DNA of 17,151 nt. It comes from Polyangiaceae bacterium. GTDB lineage: Bacteria; Myxococcota; Polyangia; Polyangiales; Polyangiaceae. The position numbers were made by a program, and so were the translations under genes. The stretch covers positions 1 through 17,151 of the forward strand of contig JAICTU010000164.1 of the NCBI GenBank assembly GCA_025936205.1. The letters run 5' to 3'. The first letter of the stretch is position 1; each line of letters starts with the position of its first letter. Below the pieces are notes generated by a model. It did not search any database and was not told the origin of the DNA. It saw only the letters and a list, made by a program, of their open reading frames with translations. Positions 13,004 to 17,151 of this stretch are shown here, piece by piece.

Positions 13004-15808
13004 ATGCACGCATTCGAGAAGATCTTTCCGGCCGATGACTTTGCCCTGCTGGCCGTGATCCTGGCCATGCCCCTGCTGGGGGCATTCGTAAACGGGATCT
13101 TCGGCAAGCGCCTGGGCAGGGACGCCGTGCGCCTGATGGCGCTGTCGGCGCTCGGCATTTCGTTCCTCGGCAGCGTGCTGGCGTTCTGCCTGCTGCACGC
13201 CGCGCAGACGGGGGGCGAGGGCGGCGGAGAAGAAGCGGCGCGCTTCGTGTGGCACGCCTGGGATTGGATGGGGCTGTCCCGCGCGGGGGAGGCGAGCCTG
13301 CTCCACTCGGGCGCGGCTCCCGGGCTGCTTCAGCTCGAGGTGGCGTTCTCGATCGACGCGCTGAACGGCACGATGGCGCTGATCGTGACCGGCGTGGGGT
13401 TCCTGATCCACCTCTACTCCACCTCGTACATGTGGGACGACCCGGGCTTCCACCGGTTCTTCGCCTACTTGAACCTGTTCATCTTCTCGATGCTGGTGCT
13501 GATTCTGGGCAACAGCTTGCCGATTCTCTTCGTCGGCTGGGAAGGCGTCGGTCTGTGCAGCTATCTGCTGATCGGCTTCTGGTTCGATCACGATGCGAAC
13601 GCCTCCGCGGGCAAGAAGGCGTTCGTGGTCAACCGCATTGGCGACTTCGGCCTGCTCGTCGCCATGGCTCTGCTGGTCCGTTACACGGGCTCACTCGACT
13701 GGGACGGCATGGCCGCGGGGTCGCGCGGCCTGATGACGGAGATCCGAATTTGGGACGGGCAGATGTTCTCGTTCCTGCCCGACGTACTGACCGCGCCCCG
13801 TTCGGTCTCGGCCGCGACCTTGGTCGGACTGGCCCTGTTCCTGGGGTGCGCCGGCAAGAGCGCGCAGATGCCGCTGTACGTCTGGTTGCCGGACGCGATG
13901 GCTGGCCCAACGCCGGTCAGCGCGCTGATCCACGCTGCAACGATGGTGACCGCGGGCATCTATCTCGTGTGCCGCATGGCGGGGATCTTCACCCTCAGCC
14001 CGGCTGCCATGCTGGTGGTTGCAACGATTGGGGCGCTGACAGCCCTGTTCGCGGCCACGATCGCCCTGGTCCAGCGCGACATCAAGAAGGTGCTGGCTTA
14101 TTCAACGGTGAGCCAGCTGGGCTACATGTTCCTCGGCGTCGGCGTCGGGGCGTTCACCGCGGGCTTCTTCCACGTGCTCACGCACGCCTTCTTCAAGGCT
14201 TGCCTGTTCCTCGGTGCCGGCTCGGTGATCCACGCGATGCACGCGCGGATCCACGACACGGATGCATCGCAGGACGTGAACAACATGGGCGGGCTCAAGA
14301 AGTACCTGCCCGTCACTCACCTGACGTTCCTGGTGTCGGTGCTGGCGATCGCCGGCTTGCCCCTGACGAGCGGCTTCTTCTCGAAGGATGAGATCCTGTA
14401 CAGCGCGTTCACGCGCTCGGTGGTCTCGGCGAATCCCAATGCCTTCGCCTGGCCGTCCTGGGCGGGCGGGGTGTTGTTTGCGATCGGCGTCACCGCCGCG
14501 GTGATGACCGCGTTCTACATGTTCCGCGTCTACTTCTTGACGTTCCACGGGGAATTCAAGGGCTGGACGATCGTCCCGGGCTGGCAGGGGGCGCATGGCC
14601 ACGGTCATGACGACCATGGTCACGCTCATGCACAGGATCATGGTCACGGCCATGACGGTCACGATCATGACGGTCACGAGCACGACGACGTGCAGGATCA
14701 CGACGAGCACGGGCACGACGACCATGCCCACGGTCACGAGCCCCATGGCCACGCGGACGATGCGACCGAGGCCGGCGACGCGGGGCACGGACATGCCGCT
14801 CGCGACGCGGCGGAGCACGGCCATGCTCACGGCGCCCATGCGCCCGGCGAGCCACTCGAAGGTCCCGAGCCGCACGAGTCCCCTTGGCAGATGACGCTCC
14901 CGCTGGTCATTCTGGCGGTGCTGGCGGCGTTCGGCGGCTTGCTCAACGCGCACCCGTTGCACATCGTGCCGCTGGAGCACTGGCTCGAGCCCGTCTTCGG
15001 CAGCGCGGTGGATGCAGCTCGCCTGCACACGAGCGACCCGGATGACGCGCTGATGATCCCGCTGCTCATCCCCGGCGTGCTGGCGTTCCTGATCGGCTCA
15101 GGCCTCGCGTACGTGGTGTACATCCGCAGCGGCGGGGCGCCGGAGAGGTCGTTTGCCGCGAGCTTCCCGCGCCTCTACCAGCTGGTGTTCGAGAAGTGGC
15201 GCGTCGACGAGTTGTACGACGAGCTCGTGGTCGGCAGCCTGGAGGCGCTGGCCGAGGCATCCGTCTGGGTGGACCGCTGGGTGGTGGACGGCATCCTGGC
15301 TCGTCTGACCGCTTTGCTGGTCACGGTCTGGGGTCACCTGCTGCGTCTGTTCCAAACCGGCCACGCTCAGGCCTACGCCGCGGTGATGGTGCTGGGCTTG
15401 TTCGGTCTCGGTTGGTTCGTGACCGTGCCTCAGCCCGAGGCGGCCATCTCCGGAGACGCTTCCACCGGCCAGTACGCCGTGCAGGCTGCGCCGGGCCTCG
15501 GTTACTCGTACCGATGGGACGCGGATGGCGATGGGAACTTCGATACCGATCAGTTCGGCGCCTTCGGGCAAGTGACGTTGACGCTGGAGGAGGGGGCGAC
15601 GCGCGACGTGCAGCTGCAGGTGAAGAACGCCTTTGGTCGTATTCGAACCGGCACGTTCTCGGTCACTCGCCCGCGCCACGATGGGTCCGTCCCATCCGCC
15701 ATGGTCGAGCCGCGGCTCGCTCCGCGCCCGCTGCAGTTGCCGGCCGCCGCTCTTCAACAGCGCGCTGCTGCCGTGCCCGGTCTTGCGCCCGCAGGAGGTG
15801 TCCAATGA
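13004..15808 (+). CDS. nuoL: NADH-quinone oxidoreductase subunit L, enlarged
   Basis: 934 residues, about 300 longer than the 613-residue E. coli NuoL. The antiporter-like core is intact: E180 in FVGWEGVGLCSYLLIG, K285 in GKSAQMPLYVWLPDAMAGPTPVSALIHAA, and K461 in TSGFFSKDEIL match the conserved proton-path residues. The lateral helix and last membrane helix follow (EKWRVDELYDELVV... and AAVMVLGLFGLGWFV). Two additions account for much of the length. Residues 531-612 are a His/Asp/Gly-rich stretch after the YMFRVYFLTFHGE helix. Residues ~815-934 are a C-terminal extension with YRWDADGDGNFDTDQFG, then a beta-rich segment like a PKD domain, then an Ala/Pro/Gln-rich tail. The ATG at 13004 has a weak ribosome site. 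It overlaps nuoM by four bases. Confidence 0.97.
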   Translation: MHAFEKIFPADDFALLAVILAMPLLGAFVNGIFGKRLGRDAVRLMALSALGISFLGSVLAFCLLHAAQTGGEGGGEEAARFVWHAWDWMGLSRAGEASLLHSGAAPGLLQLEVAFSIDALNGTMALIVTGVGFLIHLYSTSYMWDDPGFHRFFAYLNLFIFSMLVLILGNSLPILFVGWEGVGLCSYLLIGFWFDHDANASAGKKAFVVNRIGDFGLLVAMALLVRYTGSLDWDGMAAGSRGLMTEIRIWDGQMFSFLPDVLTAPRSVSAATLVGLALFLGCAGKSAQMPLYVWLPDAMAGPTPVSALIHAATMVTAGIYLVCRMAGIFTLSPAAMLVVATIGALTALFAATIALVQRDIKKVLAYSTVSQLGYMFLGVGVGAFTAGFFHVLTHAFFKACLFLGAGSVIHAMHARIHDTDASQDVNNMGGLKKYLPVTHLTFLVSVLAIAGLPLTSGFFSKDEILYSAFTRSVVSANPNAFAWPSWAGGVLFAIGVTAAVMTAFYMFRVYFLTFHGEFKGWTIVPGWQGAHGHGHDDHGHAHAQDHGHGHDGHDHDGHEHDDVQDHDEHGHDDHAHGHEPHGHADDATEAGDAGHGHAARDAAEHGHAHGAHAPGEPLEGPEPHESPWQMTLPLVILAVLAAFGGLLNAHPLHIVPLEHWLEPVFGSAVDAARLHTSDPDDALMIPLLIPGVLAFLIGSGLAYVVYIRSGGAPERSFAASFPRLYQLVFEKWRVDELYDELVVGSLEALAEASVWVDRWVVDGILARLTALLVTVWGHLLRLFQTGHAQAYAAVMVLGLFGLGWFVTVPQPEAAISGDASTGQYAVQAAPGLGYSYRWDADGDGNFDTDQFGAFGQVTLTLEEGATRDVQLQVKNAFGRIRTGTFSVTRPRHDGSVPSAMVEPRLAPRPLQLPAAALQQRAAAVPGLAPAGGVQ
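14594..14839 (+). repeat. His-rich low-complexity segment of nuoL
   Basis: Codes for residues 531-612 of NuoL: 27 histidines in 82 residues, mostly as HGH, HDH, HAH and HEH separated by Asp, Gly, Ala or Glu. CAT and CAC codons are mixed, so the protein composition, not a simple DNA repeat, appears to be maintained. E. coli NuoL has a short loop with HAHA at the corresponding place, as I recall. Confidence 0.8.
15791..15800 (+). promoter_or_regulatory. Strong ribosome site of nuoM
   Basis: AGGAGGTG lies within 15791-15800, four bases before the nuoM ATG, and is the best Shine-Dalgarno match in the operon. It lies inside the nuoL 3' coding end and supports the upstream nuoM start, which adds an N-terminal extension. 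Confidence 0.7.
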
Positions 15809-17151
15809 ATCCGCTGGCAGCAGCCATCGTGCAGCTGTGGCCCTACGCGCTGGCCTTCGTGGTCGCCGCCGCCATTCCGCGCCGCCAGGGTAGGTGGGAG
15901 CGCTTCGCCATCGGCCTGTCCGCGGTGCTGGGCGGGGCCTTCTTGCGTGGCATGTGGCCCGGTAGCGAAACGCCCGCCGAGCCGTCCGTCGAGTGGCCTC
16001 AGCTGCTGAATGTGCTCGTGTTCGTGCCCATCCTGGGCGCGATCGCCGTGCTGTTCTTGCCGCGGCAGGCGCCGCGCCTGCTCAAGCGCTTCAGCATGGC
16101 GGTGCTGCTCATCGATTTCGTGGTCTCGCTCTGGTTGCTCGGAGCGCCCATGGCCGAGGGCTGGCACTTCCAGTACATCGCCGAGTGGCTGCCGAGCTTC
16201 GGCATCCGCTACCACGTGGCGATCGACGGGGTGAGCCTGTGGTTGGTGCTATTGACCACGCTCTCCAGCCCGCTTGCCCTGTACGTGAGTTTCGGTTCAA
16301 TCAACAAGCGGACCAAGGAGCTCTGCTTCTCGTTCCTGCTTTTGCACGGCGCCATGCTCGGCGCGTTCGTCTCGCTGGATCTGTTCCTGTTCTACTTGTT
16401 CTGGGAGCTGATGCTGGTGCCGATGATTTTGATCATCGGTGTCTGGGGCGGGGTCGAGAAGATCAAGGCAGCCTACAAGTTCTTCCTCTACACGATGGCC
16501 GGCAGCATGCTCATGCTCGCCGCGATCCTGTACCTGGTCTGGAGCTTCAAGCAGGTCGAAGGCTACTACACGTTCGACTATCTCGCGCTGCGCCGGCTGG
16601 TGTTGCCTGACACCGCGGCCTGGCTCTGCTTCGCCGGGTTCGCCGTCGCGTTCTTGATCAAGGTGCCGATGTGGCCCTTCCACACCTGGCTGCCTGACGC
16701 TCACGTGCAGGCGCCCACGGCCGGCTCCGTGATCCTGGCGGCGGTGATGCTGAAGCTCGGAACCTACGGCTATCTGCGCTTCTGCATGGGCTTGTTCGAA
16801 GGCCCCGCCTGGCAGGCGGGCGCCACGCTCGCATGGATCGCCTTGCTGGGTGGTGTCATCTACGGCGCTCTCTGCGCCTGGCGGCAGGCGGACATCAAAC
16901 GCCTGGTGGCGTACTCCTCGGTGGCGCACCTGGGCTTCGTCATGCTGGGGCTGTTCTCGGCGACGCGCTCGGGCATCGAAGGCGCGCTGCTGCAGATGGT
17001 CAACCACGGTGTCTCCACCGGCGCACTCTTCATCCTGGTGGGCGTCGTCTACGATCGGCGTCACACCCGCCTGGCCTCCGAATACGGAGGGCTGGCGAAG
17101 GTGATGCCGATTTACGCCGCCTTGTTCGTCGTGTTCACGATGGCCAGCATC
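15805..17151 (+). CDS. nuoM: NADH-quinone oxidoreductase subunit M, partial (runs off right edge)
   Basis: The first 449 residues are present; family members are ~500 long. NuoM is an antiporter-like proton-pumping subunit of complex I. E201 in FYLFWELMLVPMILIIGVWG and K286 in FLIKVPMWPFHTWLPDAHVQAPTAGSVILAA correspond to the conserved membrane Glu and Lys. DIKRLVAYSSVAHLGFVMLG and LLQMVNHGVSTGALFILVG are further signatures. The usual N-terminus of the family begins near residue 68 (LLNVLVFVPILGAIAVLFLP). Here it is preceded by ~65 residues with one or two extra hydrophobic segments (AAAIVQLWPYALAFVVAAAI; IGLSAVLGGAFLRG). The strong AGGAGG and the ATGA overlap with nuoL support the long form. 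nuoN would be expected next. Confidence 0.96.
   Translation, partial: MNPLAAAIVQLWPYALAFVVAAAIPRRQGRWERFAIGLSAVLGGAFLRGMWPGSETPAEPSVEWPQLLNVLVFVPILGAIAVLFLPRQAPRLLKRFSMAVLLIDFVVSLWLLGAPMAEGWHFQYIAEWLPSFGIRYHVAIDGVSLWLVLLTTLSSPLALYVSFGSINKRTKELCFSFLLLHGAMLGAFVSLDLFLFYLFWELMLVPMILIIGVWGGVEKIKAAYKFFLYTMAGSMLMLAAILYLVWSFKQVEGYYTFDYLALRRLVLPDTAAWLCFAGFAVAFLIKVPMWPFHTWLPDAHVQAPTAGSVILAAVMLKLGTYGYLRFCMGLFEGPAWQAGATLAWIALLGGVIYGALCAWRQADIKRLVAYSSVAHLGFVMLGLFSATRSGIEGALLQMVNHGVSTGALFILVGVVYDRRHTRLASEYGGLAKVMPIYAALFVVFTMASI

Noticed and set aside
14594..14839. CRISPR or short DNA tandem array from repeated GGTCAC/CATGAC words
   Set aside because: Units are irregular, in frame, and explained by His-rich coding sequence within nuoL.
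14102..15028. Long minus-strand open frame (308 codons) opposite nuoL
   Set aside because: It is the antisense shadow of nuoL and its His-rich block (CAT/CAC read as ATG/GTG gives Met/Val runs). No family resemblance and no ribosome site.

Overview
The window is GC-rich bacterial chromosome, densely coding, with many GTG starts, stop/start overlaps and Ala/Pro-rich linkers. A two-gene cluster of CAPREL-type (DUF4398-like) lipoproteins, a TonB with a Cys-bounded C-terminal domain, a zinc-ribbon protein with a long low-complexity linker and a LexA box ending in GTTCAG all suggest Myxococcota (a deltaproteobacterial or Polyangia-type myxobacterium). This assignment rests on family resemblance, because the window has no rRNA marker.

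Layout, left to right. (1) Minus strand, 1-1248: two small outer-membrane-type lipoproteins, then the N-terminal part of a family 4 uracil-DNA glycosylase that runs off the left edge. (2) 1249-1703: a 455-base non-coding stretch with a diverged ~72-bp direct repeat, a 14-bp palindrome and two perfect hairpins. (3) Minus strand, 1704-6845: lexA with its own promoter and an SOS box in the spacer, a stand-alone cyclic-nucleotide-binding protein, a TonB/ExbD/ExbB energy-transduction set, and a HAD-type cytosolic 5'-nucleotidase. (4) Plus strand, 6893-8840: a GMP-synthase-like glutamine amidotransferase and the YchF/OLA1 ATPase. (5) Minus strand, 8956-9873: a zinc-ribbon, repeat-bearing, membrane-anchored protein of unknown role. 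(6) Plus strand, 10115 to the right edge: a respiratory complex I operon, nuoE-nuoF-nuoJ-nuoK-nuoL-nuoM, the last gene running off the edge.

How the genes work together. nuoEF encode the NADH-oxidising tip of complex I, and nuoJKLM encode membrane subunits that pump protons. nuoG, nuoH and nuoI, which normally lie between nuoF and nuoJ, are absent and must lie elsewhere if this is a full complex I. ExbB, ExbD and TonB would use the resulting proton-motive force to energise outer-membrane transport. LexA and the uracil-DNA glycosylase are DNA-damage functions in the same half of the window, but they are separated by the lipoprotein pair and the repeat region.

The most unusual observations are in NuoL. 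It is 934 residues long and carries an 82-residue stretch with 27 histidines in the loop after the SKDE helix region, and a C-terminal extension resembling a PKD domain. Also notable are the four GRTEAF repeats of the zinc-ribbon protein, the near-leaderless lexA promoter, and a four-copy 14-bp tandem repeat over the exbD stop codon. No mobile element, CRISPR array, tRNA or rRNA was found.
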